From: Serratia fonticola
GTDB lineage: Bacteria; Pseudomonadota; Gammaproteobacteria; Enterobacterales; Enterobacteriaceae
Reading direction: 5' to 3'
DNA: 64,000 bases
Assembly (NCBI RefSeq): GCF_001006005.1
Contig: NZ_CP011254.1
Location: 5,146,001-5,210,000 of the forward strand
How positions within the stretch are numbered: position 1 is the stretch's first letter; every line of letters begins with the position of its first letter. This document shows positions 40,396-48,891 of the stretch, in pieces. The notes beneath the pieces were generated by a model. That model did not search any database. It saw nothing but the letters and a program-made list of their open reading frames with translations, and was not told the DNA's origin. The translations under genes and the position numbers were made by a program.

Positions 40396-42300
40396 TTATA
40401 CGATAAACCGATTCACTAATTGGGTCATCGCTGCCGCTTGGTTGTCCAGTACCTGACTGGCACTGGCCGCTTGGGAAACCAAAGCCGCATTTTGCTGGGT
40501 GACTTGTTCAAGCTGATTCAAAGCCAGATGAACCTGCCCCACCCCCAATGATTGTTCGTTGGCGGCCTGAGCGATATCGCTAACATATTGTTTCATCAGT
40601 CCTGAATTATCTGCTGCCGCTTTTAGCGCGATCCCGGAAGCCGAAACCCGGGCGACGCCTTCCGCAATTTTTTCCATATTTTGATTAATCAGCTCTCGGA
40701 TCTGGCTCGCCTCTTTAGCACAACGTTGAGATAAGTTACGCACCTCACTTGCTACCACCGCAAATCCCCTGCCGGACTCGCCAGCTCGAGCGGCTTCTAC
40801 CGCAGCATTGAGCGCCAATAAATTGGTCTGAAAAGAAATGTCGTCAATAGAAGCCACGATACGTGAAATCTGCTCACTAGAATTACGGATCTCCGTCATG
40901 CTCTGGCTGGCCTCATTCGCCACGCGATTCGCCTGCATGACATCACGCTCCATCGCCAGCGTGAGTTGTTCAGCTTCGCGGGCGTTATCTGCAGTCTGGG
41001 CAATCGCCGTGGATATTTGTTCCATACTTGCCGCAGTTTCAACGATAGATGCCGCCTGTTCATCAGTACGTTGCGCTAAATCCTGATTGCCAGCAGCAAT
41101 ATCACCGCTAGCATGGTGAAGCACCTCCGAGCCGGATTTAATCTCTTTAACGATATGCTGAATATTTTCAATGGATTGGTTATAGGCATGATTCAATGCT
41201 GACAGCTCATCACTACCCGGCACGCTAAGGCGTTGGGTCAAATCCCCCTCCATTTCACCAATCGTTTTCAGCGTTCCTTGCAGTTGCAGATGGATACTCC
41301 GCGCAACGACGGTGGCTATCGCCAAGGCCACTGCCAGGGAAAGAAGGCTGATGCACAGGAAAGTTATCCATTCGCTACGTGCCGTGCGTGACAACTCTGC
41401 AGCATGCTTTTGCAAGGTGTCAGCGGTTTGATTCTCTAGTTGACGCAGCACTTCAATGCGCAGAGTCTGAGCCTTGAACCAATCGGTAGGATTAACTTTG
41501 AATCCACCGGTGGTGACTTTATCGATCGCAATCTCACGAAACTTAAGGGCATCGGCTGCCGATGCAGAGCGTAATGCGCCATCAAGCGCCGCCGCCTGCT
41601 CCGCGGTGCTGAAACGACGAGTCGCAGAAAGCCAGGCCTCTTGTTTTCCTACCACATCGCTCAACTGGCGGAATTGCCCGTCACCAAAACGATCGCTAGA
41701 GAAAACGCCGGAGAGTAATGCCCGCTCTATTCCCGACTGTTCTTTCAGGTTAAGCAGGCTGTAATACGCTGACAATTCTTGGCCGATTTTGCCCGAGGTC
41801 GTCAAATGCCCGATACCGCCGACAAAATCCAGCACCTGCGCGATGGTCTTAGTATAAAAACCAATGGCTTTTGGCGCCGCGGTGTGTAAATTGCTGACGT
41901 TATTACGCACCTCGCTCAGCAACTGAGTTTGGTCGTTAAATAACTGAATCGCCGATGTATCAATCCCTTCCAATGCGCGGCGATCCGTTTTAGCTAACAG
42001 CTGGCTAAATGTCGCCATAGCCGCATCCGTTAGTTTACGTTGATCCGCTAGTTCAGCGCGAAACTGCCCGCCGCCAGAGCCCAGGTAACCGGCGCTCATG
42101 CCACGCTCTTTTTGCAGCTCATGCACGACATCCCCTGCACCACGCGCAATTGCCGTTAGCTGAACGATGACATCCATCTGACGTTCGGTGTTGATACGGG
42201 TTTTCATACCCGAACCGGCAAACCAGCATAAAGCCAGTAGCAGTGGAAACAGAGCAATGAAAAGCTTCATTCTCATCGATATACGGTAGATCCCTAACAT
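40396..42300 (-). CDS. Methyl-accepting chemotaxis protein with a NIT sensing domain
   Basis: 634 residues: N-terminal membrane segment, a periplasmic all-helical nitrate/nitrite-sensing (NIT) domain with the VVHELQKERGMSAGYLGSGG motif, a second membrane segment (about 310-335), HAMP, and the signalling hairpin DDISFQTNLLALNAAVEAARAGESGRGFAVVA. No NWETF-type tail is present, so adaptation enzymes must dock elsewhere. A second start at residue 9 is possible. Ligand inferred from domain only. Confidence 0.93.
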   Translation of the reverse strand: MLGIYRISMRMKLFIALFPLLLALCWFAGSGMKTRINTERQMDVIVQLTAIARGAGDVVHELQKERGMSAGYLGSGGGQFRAELADQRKLTDAAMATFSQLLAKTDRRALEGIDTSAIQLFNDQTQLLSEVRNNVSNLHTAAPKAIGFYTKTIAQVLDFVGGIGHLTTSGKIGQELSAYYSLLNLKEQSGIERALLSGVFSSDRFGDGQFRQLSDVVGKQEAWLSATRRFSTAEQAAALDGALRSASAADALKFREIAIDKVTTGGFKVNPTDWFKAQTLRIEVLRQLENQTADTLQKHAAELSRTARSEWITFLCISLLSLAVALAIATVVARSIHLQLQGTLKTIGEMEGDLTQRLSVPGSDELSALNHAYNQSIENIQHIVKEIKSGSEVLHHASGDIAAGNQDLAQRTDEQAASIVETAASMEQISTAIAQTADNAREAEQLTLAMERDVMQANRVANEASQSMTEIRNSSEQISRIVASIDDISFQTNLLALNAAVEAARAGESGRGFAVVASEVRNLSQRCAKEASQIRELINQNMEKIAEGVARVSASGIALKAAADNSGLMKQYVSDIAQAANEQSLGVGQVHLALNQLEQVTQQNAALVSQAASASQVLDNQAAAMTQLVNRFIV

Positions 42301-42527
42301 CCGGTTTCGTCCTATTTAGCTGACAACATCAATAGAACAGCTATCGGCCCGCTTTAAGCACCCTTTAACCACAATGTTGGAATTGTTATTATTACATTGA
42401 TAAATAGCATTATTTTTATTAAAGCATGAGGGCAGCCAATGCGACCTCCCTGCTTTGATCTACCACTTCATCCTCACTTCACACAGCCCCGATAAAATGG
42501 CTAGATTCTAACTTCGAGGGATTGAAC

Positions 42528-43157
42528 GTGATTTTTACCAAACGCCTGTGGGCTATCCTCTTTCTCACCATCGGCCTGATGACCGTGCTGGTCAGCCAAG
42601 CTCGCGAGCTACCTGCGGTGCAGGATGGTGACATCATTTTCCACACTTCCCGCTCGGCACAGAGCCTGGCGATACAGCAAGCCACCGGCTCGCGTTACAG
42701 CCACATGGGCATCATTGTGCTGCGAGATGGCAAACCTTACGTATTCGAAGCGGTATCGACGGTGAAATACACGCCGCTGGCCGCCTGGATCGATCGGGGA
42801 GAGCAAAAGCATTTTGTCGTCAAACGGCTGAAGAACGCCAAGCAAATGATGACGCCGTCCGCGCAGCTAAAAATACGCCAGCAGGCCAAAAGCTTTGCCG
42901 GAAAGCCCTACGACATGCAGTTTTCCTGGTCTGATGAGAAGTTATATTGCTCGGAGTTGGTGTGGAAAATTTACGATCGCGCACTAGGGATACAAATCGG
43001 CAAGCTGCAAAAAGTGCGTGAATTTAACTTTGGTGCTCCTGCCGTGCAGCAGAAACTGAAAGAGCGCTACGGAACGCGAATCCCGTGGGACGAATCGGTT
43101 ATTTCGCCGAAGGCGATGTTTGAATCACCGCAATTGGTCACGGTGATCGCAAACTGA
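42528..43157 (+). CDS. yiiX: YiiX/YebB-like permuted papain-fold (NlpC/P60-related) protein
   Basis: 209 residues from GTG 42528 (GAGGG 7 bases upstream; a TTG at 42522 is too close to that site). A signal anchor is followed by DGDIIFHTSRSAQSLAIQQAT, YSHMGIIVLRDGKPYVFEAV (histidine) and DEKLYCSELVWKIYD (cysteine). This matches YiiX, a periplasmic hydrolase of unknown substrate. Confidence 0.9.
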   Translation: MIFTKRLWAILFLTIGLMTVLVSQARELPAVQDGDIIFHTSRSAQSLAIQQATGSRYSHMGIIVLRDGKPYVFEAVSTVKYTPLAAWIDRGEQKHFVVKRLKNAKQMMTPSAQLKIRQQAKSFAGKPYDMQFSWSDEKLYCSELVWKIYDRALGIQIGKLQKVREFNFGAPAVQQKLKERYGTRIPWDESVISPKAMFESPQLVTVIAN

Positions 43158-43180
43158 AGGTTCTGCTTAACCGCAAGGCA

Positions 43181-43474
43181 TCAGAGTTTCGGGCATTCCA
43201 CCTTGTCTAGTGCGGCCTGGTAATTTTTAGGGTTATTACGCTCAATAGCCAATTTGGCTTCGCGGACATAACGCTCATTGGTCTCTGACGATAAAATGGT
43301 ATTGGCCCATGCCTCGTCAGAGATCGTGGTTGGCGGGTGGCAGCGCTTTTTGAGATCGACCATAATCTGCTGCTTTTGCTTGGCAAACTCCAGTGATTCA
43401 AACGCGGAGTCTGCCAGCACGCTGGCAGACATCAACAGGCAGGGTAACAGAAGCAACATTCGGGCAGTCATCAT
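43181..43474 (-). CDS. yicS: YicS family small periplasmic protein
   Basis: 97 residues with a signal peptide (cleavage after VLA). FESLEFAKQKQQIMVDLKKRC, ISDEAWAN and the closing KNYQAALDKVECP correspond to E. coli YicS. Two conserved cysteines could form a disulphide. Function unknown. It converges with yiiX. Confidence 0.85.
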   Translation of the reverse strand: MMTARMLLLLPCLLMSASVLADSAFESLEFAKQKQQIMVDLKKRCHPPTTISDEAWANTILSSETNERYVREAKLAIERNNPKNYQAALDKVECPKL

Positions 43475-43525
43475 CGGGCATCCTTTGATCAGAAGACAAA
43501 CAATGGCTTAACTATAGCGCAAACC

Positions 43526-44635
43526 TCAAGAGCTGACCCGCAACTCCACCTCATGCGCCTCGTCCGCCTGCGGGATCTCCAATTTACTCAGCATCCGCGC
43601 CATCGCATCAGTTGGTACGCTGTACTCCCGCTCGGCATTCTGCCGCTGCCACTGGGCATACGGCACTTCCAGGTAAACAATCTTCACCCTTGCGCCATAG
43701 GCGATAAACAACTCAACCAACTGGCTACGCAACTGCCGGGTAATATTGGTGGCATTCCAGACAAAAGGCTCACCTCGCCTTAGCAGCGTTTTTGCCTGCG
43801 ACTTGGCCTGCTGCACGACCCAGCCGGTCGCGTTCTTGTCGGTAGGAGACAACCGGTGTTGCCGGCGGATGTTGTCCAGGCTGATAACCTCAAGCCCAGC
43901 GGCATGCTGCGCGATATAGCGATCTTTACCCATTCCCGGCAGCGCACAGAGTAACGTCACTTCGCTCTGAAATTGCTCGTAGGGAACAAAATCCACGCTA
44001 GCCTGCGGATGCGTCAAATAGTGGTAACGCTGGTTATCGCTAGCAAAAGGACGTGCTTGCCCCCAGCAATGCTGCTCCTGACAAAACAGTTCGAACAGCT
44101 CGATGTTATCCAGCAGGCCGTTTTGGTCGTCACACTCGCGCCCCAACACGTCCGCCCGTGCCAACATCGCCAGCAACCGTGTATCCAACCGTAAGGCCGC
44201 TAATAACAGCGCCCGCTCCGGCGATGGCCGCCCCATGATCCATAATGGCAAACCATGAAAACGTACCAAGGCCGCTACCTGTTCACGCAGTTCAAACGGT
44301 GTCACGATATCCCGATAGAGGATCGAGCGCGTGGTCAGTTCACCGCGTTTAGCGTGGTTGGGTGAGGTCACCGAACCATCGTCGGCAACCCGCGTGGTAC
44401 TGCGCTTTTCTACATCGTGCAGCAAGGCGGCAGCCCAAACCAGCTCCTGCTGTTGCTCTGGCAACGCCAAAAACTGCGCAGACTCGGTCAGTGCCGCCAG
44501 CACGCGCTGGGTATGGATTGCCACATCGCCTTCCGCATGATGACGGGGATCTTGTGGCACCTGATGCATGTCGGCCACCCAACGGAATTTATCCGCCAGC
44601 CTGCCCCACTGCTTGTCTTCACTTAAGCACCACAT
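43526..44635 (-). CDS. HD-domain/P-loop polynucleotide kinase (HD-Pnk-like RNA end-healing enzyme)
   Basis: 369 residues. The N-terminal HD phosphohydrolase domain has histidines near 32-41, the H73-D74 pair (AALLHDVEKRS), H127 and D162. The C-terminal kinase domain has Walker A LPGMGKDR (232-239), D254 in ISLDNIRRQH and WNATNITR (293-300). This is the order of the HD-Pnk enzymes, in which HD removes 2',3'-cyclic or 3' phosphate and the kinase phosphorylates 5'-OH ends. It overlaps the RNA ligase gene by 13 bp and has AGGAGGAT before its ATG. It is the last gene of the repair operon. Confidence 0.85.
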   Translation of the reverse strand: MWCLSEDKQWGRLADKFRWVADMHQVPQDPRHHAEGDVAIHTQRVLAALTESAQFLALPEQQQELVWAAALLHDVEKRSTTRVADDGSVTSPNHAKRGELTTRSILYRDIVTPFELREQVAALVRFHGLPLWIMGRPSPERALLLAALRLDTRLLAMLARADVLGRECDDQNGLLDNIELFELFCQEQHCWGQARPFASDNQRYHYLTHPQASVDFVPYEQFQSEVTLLCALPGMGKDRYIAQHAAGLEVISLDNIRRQHRLSPTDKNATGWVVQQAKSQAKTLLRRGEPFVWNATNITRQLRSQLVELFIAYGARVKIVYLEVPYAQWQRQNAEREYSVPTDAMARMLSKLEIPQADEAHEVELRVSS

Positions 44636-45336
44636 GGTTTATCCTCCTGCTGATACTCGTACGCCATACGCGCTCGTTGCCAATTCACTCTCCAGTGACG
44701 ATCGGTTTTCACATGGTTTTTACGCACGTACTTAAATACGTTATGGGAAAACTGAGCCACCGGGAATTCAGCCGCATTGCGGGTGACAATCCCTTCCATA
44801 GTACATGGCAAGCCGGTATGTACATCGTGCGGCGCAAAACTCCCCACTACTCCCACCTGCTCCAGTATTGCCGAGCGGTATTCTTGTTCCGTCTGGCGCG
44901 GCACGTCCTGTACCACTTCTGGTACACAGGCAAAATCAAATAATGTCGCGTAAAACTGCACTTCTTGCCAACTCAGCCACATGTCTTTACAGCGCACGGC
45001 GAATAGATAAAAGTCCTGTTGCAGGCCACGATATTCGATCGAATGGGTGGCATACAAATTCTCCCCAAACAGTTCGATATCGCCCAGGTCATTTTTAATC
45101 AGTTGCCAACGCTGGCGGATCTGGCGCGTCCAGGCAGAAACCGTCGGTGCCGCATGGGAGCGTGCAAATACGCCATATCGATTCAGGCAGTTATTCTCAC
45201 CATCGAGCTTTTCCGTATGGATCAGTGAGGGGATTAACCGTATGTCTTGCCAATAGTGTTTATTGATCCGATCGTCACTGGTGGTTCCCGGTGAGAACGG
45301 ATAATGGTACGTCCGACCATATTTATGTGTTTCCAT
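44623..45336 (-). CDS. ATP-dependent RNA ligase (Rnl2-like nucleotidyltransferase)
   Basis: 237 residues from ATG 45336. Nucleotidyltransferase motifs in order: I, HTEKLDGENNCL with lysine 43 as the likely AMP attachment site; III, ELFGENLYA; IIIa, FYLFAVRCKD; IV, MEGIVTRN; V, VFKYVRKNHVK. It is short, with no obvious extra C-terminal domain. It would seal 3'-OH to 5'-phosphate ends made by the HD-kinase encoded next. An in-frame ATG at 45372 lies inside a hairpin and is a poorer start. Confidence 0.85.
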   Translation of the reverse strand: METHKYGRTYHYPFSPGTTSDDRINKHYWQDIRLIPSLIHTEKLDGENNCLNRYGVFARSHAAPTVSAWTRQIRQRWQLIKNDLGDIELFGENLYATHSIEYRGLQQDFYLFAVRCKDMWLSWQEVQFYATLFDFACVPEVVQDVPRQTEQEYRSAILEQVGVVGSFAPHDVHTGLPCTMEGIVTRNAAEFPVAQFSHNVFKYVRKNHVKTDRHWRVNWQRARMAYEYQQEDKPCGA

Positions 45337-45357
45337 TTCTTTTCTTCTTATAGCGTT

Positions 45358-45381
45358 ATCGGCCTGCCCCATCAGGCCGAT
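45358..45381. terminator. Hairpin between prfH and the RNA ligase gene
   Basis: Perfect 9-bp stem (ATCGGCCTG / CAGGCCGAT) with a 6-base loop, 6 bp after the prfH stop on the minus strand. No T-run follows, so it looks like an intra-operon stability or attenuation element that could lower ligase and kinase output relative to RtcB2 and PrfH. Confidence 0.55.
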
Positions 45382-45386
45382 ATTGA

Positions 45387-46004
45387 TTAAGCGAGCGGCG
45401 TAAAGCTTTCGCCTTTAAACACCCGAACCGGTGAACCGCGCACTATTTGATGGTGAAACATCCGTCGTTCAGCACGCTGTTCGTCCAGTTGCTGTTGCTC
45501 AAGCTGTTCCAAACGGTGAGCGATCAGCAAATACGCCAAACGCTTATTGGCATGTTGGCTGCGCTCGGTCTGCACTTTGACGCTAATGCCGCTAGCGATA
45601 TGGGTGGCGCGAATAGCCGACTCCGTTTTATTCACGTGCTGCCCACCCGGCCCGGAGGACTTCAACGTCTCAAAACGGATCTCGCTCTCTTTTGGCACTG
45701 CTGCCGGAGAGAAACGCGCTGCACCAATAAACCAGTTCTTTCTGGAGCGCCCTGTACGCCACGGGCTTTCGCAAATCCACTGCAATGTCCCGCACCACTT
45801 GGCGGCCAATGGCTCCGCCGCTTCGCCGTTAAGCGTCAATAGCACCGAACGCAACGTGCCGGGCAGGCGGCCCTCTTCCCGCTCAACCTCATGCAGTTCC
45901 ACCTGCATGGCCTGAGCCTCTTTGTGGAGCTGGCGCAGTGCCAAACTCACCGCCAGGCAACATTCATCCGGCCCCTGGGCGGCAGAAATCTGTAACAAGA
46001 TCAT
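45387..46004 (-). CDS. prfH: Peptide chain release factor homologue PrfH
   Basis: 205 residues, much shorter than RF1/RF2. It keeps the peptidyl-hydrolysis loop [20 protein letters not shown] and [13 protein letters not shown] but lacks the codon-recognition domains of a full release factor. Published work shows that PrfH releases peptide from ribosomes whose 16S rRNA is cut in the decoding centre, with RtcB2 religating the cut. Its start overlaps the rtcB stop by 4 bp, so the two are coupled. Confidence 0.93.
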   Translation of the reverse strand: MILLQISAAQGPDECCLAVSLALRQLHKEAQAMQVELHEVEREEGRLPGTLRSVLLTLNGEAAEPLAAKWCGTLQWICESPWRTGRSRKNWFIGAARFSPAAVPKESEIRFETLKSSGPGGQHVNKTESAIRATHIASGISVKVQTERSQHANKRLAYLLIAHRLEQLEQQQLDEQRAERRMFHHQIVRGSPVRVFKGESFTPLA

Positions 46005-47116
46005 GACTGCCCCCCGCTGGTTTTGTAGGTCAACACTGGCTGCATACGCGCCACCAACGTGACCAATCCGGCCTGCTGCAAGGCTCCTACTACACTATCA
46101 ATCGGCTTGTAGGCTTCCGGCGCTTCCTGATAAATCAGTTGGCGGTCGCGGCAAATCACCCGGCTGCCGAAACGGGTTCTGGCCAACTGCTCGGTGCTGA
46201 AACGCGCCGATAAGCGGTCTTTACACTCGGAACGCATCCATTTTCGCCCGGCACCATGCGCCAACGAATACAAACTGCTGGCGGCAGGTAATGGCTGGAC
46301 GATATAGCTGTAATCACCGCGCGAACCGGGGATCACCACCAGCCCTTCATCCGACGGGGTAGCCCCTTTACGATGCAGCCAGCCAGGCACGCCCTCGATA
46401 GTGGCCGCCGCCAGCAGGTTATGATGGATATCCAGTAGGCAATCGCCAGCAGTGCGTAACCGCTGCAATATCCGCTGGGCAATCAGTTGCCGGTTTAAGC
46501 CTGCAAAATCCAATGCCTGTTGATGCTGTTGCAGATAATCGTTGGCCGCATCGGTATTTTCCAGCAGGCCATGATGCCCATGGGCGCGCACATGCTGTTC
46601 CAATATTAGCTGGCCCAAGCCACGCGAACCGCTGTGCACCAACAGCATCAGACGTTTTTTATCGAGACCGGCCTGCGGCTGATATATTTCGTCGATGCGT
46701 AGCAGTTCAGCAAAATGATTACCGCCGCCAATGGTGCCTAATGCACGAGAATAATCGCCAAGCGCAGGCGGAATATCCCCCAACTCTTCTTCCTCTAGCG
46801 GGCCGTCAATATTGCCCAGGTTTTTTTCCAGTTTATCCAGCGACTGTTTCATCGCCAGCAAATCTGTTTGCCATAGCGACATACCGCAACCGATATCATT
46901 ACCGATTAACGCCGGGTAGAAGCGATGTTGTGAAAAGAAAGCGGCACCGACCGGGTAACCACGGCCAGGATGCAAATCTGGCATCCCGACTACGCGCACC
47001 ATATCCGGCAGCTTGGCGGTAATTTCTAATTGTTGGATTGCATTTCCTTCAATCCAGGTGTGTTCCGACGCGATCAATGAAACTCGCGGCGTAACGGAGC
47101 CAATAGTATTGCTCAT
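46001..47116 (-). CDS. RNA-splicing ligase RtcB family protein (RtcB2 type)
   Basis: 371 residues from ATG 47116, with AGGA 6 bases upstream; shorter than canonical RtcB of about 408 residues. The metal and GMP-binding motifs are present: [22 protein letters not shown] (cysteine ligand), [17 protein letters not shown] and HGAGRKW (histidine that carries GMP). It joins 3'-phosphate or 2',3'-cyclic phosphate to 5'-OH. First protein gene of the four-gene repair operon. Confidence 0.93.
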   Translation of the reverse strand: MSNTIGSVTPRVSLIASEHTWIEGNAIQQLEITAKLPDMVRVVGMPDLHPGRGYPVGAAFFSQHRFYPALIGNDIGCGMSLWQTDLLAMKQSLDKLEKNLGNIDGPLEEEELGDIPPALGDYSRALGTIGGGNHFAELLRIDEIYQPQAGLDKKRLMLLVHSGSRGLGQLILEQHVRAHGHHGLLENTDAANDYLQQHQQALDFAGLNRQLIAQRILQRLRTAGDCLLDIHHNLLAAATIEGVPGWLHRKGATPSDEGLVVIPGSRGDYSYIVQPLPAASSLYSLAHGAGRKWMRSECKDRLSARFSTEQLARTRFGSRVICRDRQLIYQEAPEAYKPIDSVVGALQQAGLVTLVARMQPVLTYKTSGGQS

Positions 47117-47195
47117 AACCAATCCTGATTAATATTTTATCTCATTTTTTGGATTTGGCGGGCGGTAGCCCTAGCAATACCTGGAGAACAGGAAA

Positions 47196-47246
47196 TTATG
47201 CCTGAGGATACGACCCGCAAAGGGTAAACAGTGCGTGATAATTCAT
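47196..47246 (-). CDS. Putative 16-codon leader peptide of the RNA-repair operon
   Basis: ATG at 47246 opens a frame reading MNYHALFTLCGSYPQA and stopping at TAA (47198-47196), 79 bases before rtcB. It has AAAGGAGGT five bases upstream, by far the strongest ribosome site in the operon. Such a short, well-translated frame in front of a ribosome-repair operon could be a leader peptide that senses ribosome state. Translation is inferred from the ribosome site alone. Confidence 0.5.
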   Translation of the reverse strand: MNYHALFTLCGSYPQA

Positions 47247-47359
47247 GATGTACCTCCTTTGCAAAGTGAATGAATGGGAAAACGCGGCGATAGTACATAT
47301 AAACTCCAGCGTTAGCAATGGTTGTTCGCATCGACCATTAAAATTTAATTCGGGGCGCC

Positions 47360-47375
47360 GCAAAGTTTGACCCAA
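47360..47375 (-). promoter_or_regulatory. Sigma-54-like motif for the RNA-repair operon
   Basis: On the minus strand TTGGGTCAAACTTTGC has GG-N10-GC and TGG-N8-TTGC, the invariant parts of -24/-12 promoters. E. coli rtcBA is sigma-54 dependent through RtcR. No rtcR is in the window and the motif overlaps an FNR-like dyad, so this is tentative. Confidence 0.35.
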
Positions 47376-47380
47376 GTCAA
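47367..47380. promoter_or_regulatory. FNR-like dyad upstream of hutW
   Basis: TTGAC-CCAA-GTCAA is a perfect dyad matching FNR TTGAT-N4-ATCAA at 8 of 10 positions. Haem cleavage by HutW/ChuW is an anaerobic, radical-SAM reaction, so oxygen control would make sense. Confidence 0.45.
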
Positions 47381-47440
47381 CGTTACATTTAATTGGCGGC
47401 TTGCTGGATAGACTCTGCTGACGATTGTCAGTATATAAAT

Positions 47441-47459
47441 GCAAATGGTAATCATTTTC
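47441..47459. promoter_or_regulatory. Fur box in front of hutW
   Basis: GCAAATGGTAATCATTTTC agrees with the 19-bp Fur consensus at 15 positions and overlaps the probable transcription start region of hutW. Iron repression is expected for haem utilisation genes. Confidence 0.7.
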
Positions 47460-47541
47460 AGTTAAACTATGACAGGTCTGAGTGGCTGCGCTTCCATGCG
47501 GCCCTGCCTCCATCAGTTCTGCCCCATTGAAGGAACTTGAG

Positions 47542-48879
47542 TTGAAACATGACACTGAGCTGGATTTAACCCCGCATTTTGCACTGGCAGGCAATCAGCC
47601 GTTTAAAGATCGTCGTGCCATGATGCCGCTGCGCGGCGCGATCCCCGTGGAAAAACCGCTGCTGGCATCAACCTGGCAAAACGTCATCGGCCAGACCACG
47701 CCCAGCCGCAAGCGTCTGGTGTATCTACACATTCCGTTTTGTGCCACCCACTGCACCTTCTGCGGCTTTTACCAAAACCGTTTCGAGGAGGACAGCTGCG
47801 CCCGCTACACCGATGCGCTGCTACGCGAGATCGAAATGGAGGCAGACAGCCCTCTGCATCAGTCTGCGCCAATCCATGCCGTCTATTTTGGTGGTGGAAC
47901 GCCTTCGGCGCTTGCCGCACGGGATCTGGCTCGCATCATCACCGCACTACGCGAACGACTGCCGCTGGCCCCAGACTGCGAAATCACCATCGAGGGCCGG
48001 GTGCTAAACTTTGACGATGAGCGGATAGACGCCTGTCTGGATGCCGGAGCCAATCGCTTTTCGATTGGTATTCAGTCGTTTAATAGCCAAATCCGCAAAA
48101 AAATGGCCCGTACCTCCGACGGCGCAAGCGCCATTGCGTTTATGGAAGGACTAGTTCGTCGCGACCGCGCTGCCGTGGTCTGCGATTTGCTATTCGGCTT
48201 ACCCGGTCAGGATGCGAAACTTTGGGGCGAAGATCTGGCGATTGCCCGCGATATAGGCCTGGACGGTGTCGATCTCTACGCCCTCAATCTGCTGCCCAAT
48301 ACGCCGCTGGGTAAAGCAGTGGAAGCTGGCCGCACCTCCGTTCCCTCACCTGCCGAGCGGCGCGATCTCTATTTGCAGGGCTGCGATTTCATGGACCAGG
48401 CAGGCTGGCGCTGTATCAGCAATAGTCACTGGGCGCGCACCACGCGAGAACGCAATTTGTACAACCTGTTGATTAAGCAAGGCGCAGATTGCCTGGCCTT
48501 TGGCTCCGGCGGCGGGGGTTCGGTCAACGGCTATTCCTGGATGATTGAGCGCAACCTCACTAGCTGGCACGACGCTATCGCTGCGGGTCGCAAACCGCTG
48601 ATGATGATGATGCGTACCTCAGGTAACCGAAGCCAGTGGCGTCAGCCGTTACAGGCTGGCGTGGAAAACGCGCGCATCCCGCTGGATGAACTGACGCCCG
48701 ATGCGGAAAAGCTGAAGCCGCTGCTCGCACAGTGGCATCGGGCGGGGTTAACCCGCGACGCTACAACCTGCCTGCGCCTGACCAACGAAGGGCGCTTCTG
48801 GGCAAGCAATATTCTGCAGTCTCTTGATGAGCTGCTCCAACAACTGGATCTGCCGCGCATTGCGGTAGCCACCCTCTAA
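47542..48879 (+). CDS. hutW: Anaerobic haem-degrading radical SAM methyltransferase ChuW/HutW
   Basis: 445 residues from TTG 47542 (AAGGAACTTGAG upstream). A GTG at 47482 in frame is an alternative that adds 20 residues. The HemN-like radical SAM core has CATHCTFCGFYQ (CxxxCxxC) and YFGGGTPSALAARDLARII. ChuW opens haem to anaerobilin and frees iron without oxygen. The gene is followed after 12 bp by chuY and is under a Fur-box-like site. No haem receptor or ABC transporter genes are adjacent, unlike the full chu/hmu clusters. Confidence 0.9.
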   Translation: MKHDTELDLTPHFALAGNQPFKDRRAMMPLRGAIPVEKPLLASTWQNVIGQTTPSRKRLVYLHIPFCATHCTFCGFYQNRFEEDSCARYTDALLREIEMEADSPLHQSAPIHAVYFGGGTPSALAARDLARIITALRERLPLAPDCEITIEGRVLNFDDERIDACLDAGANRFSIGIQSFNSQIRKKMARTSDGASAIAFMEGLVRRDRAAVVCDLLFGLPGQDAKLWGEDLAIARDIGLDGVDLYALNLLPNTPLGKAVEAGRTSVPSPAERRDLYLQGCDFMDQAGWRCISNSHWARTTRERNLYNLLIKQGADCLAFGSGGGGSVNGYSWMIERNLTSWHDAIAAGRKPLMMMMRTSGNRSQWRQPLQAGVENARIPLDELTPDAEKLKPLLAQWHRAGLTRDATTCLRLTNEGRFWASNILQSLDELLQQLDLPRIAVATL

Positions 48880-48891
48880 CAGGAGTGAACG

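Noticed and set aside
47137..47331. 64-residue minus-strand frame upstream of rtcB2
   Set aside because: Its start has no ribosome site and it overlaps, in another frame, the 16-codon leader that has a near-perfect one.
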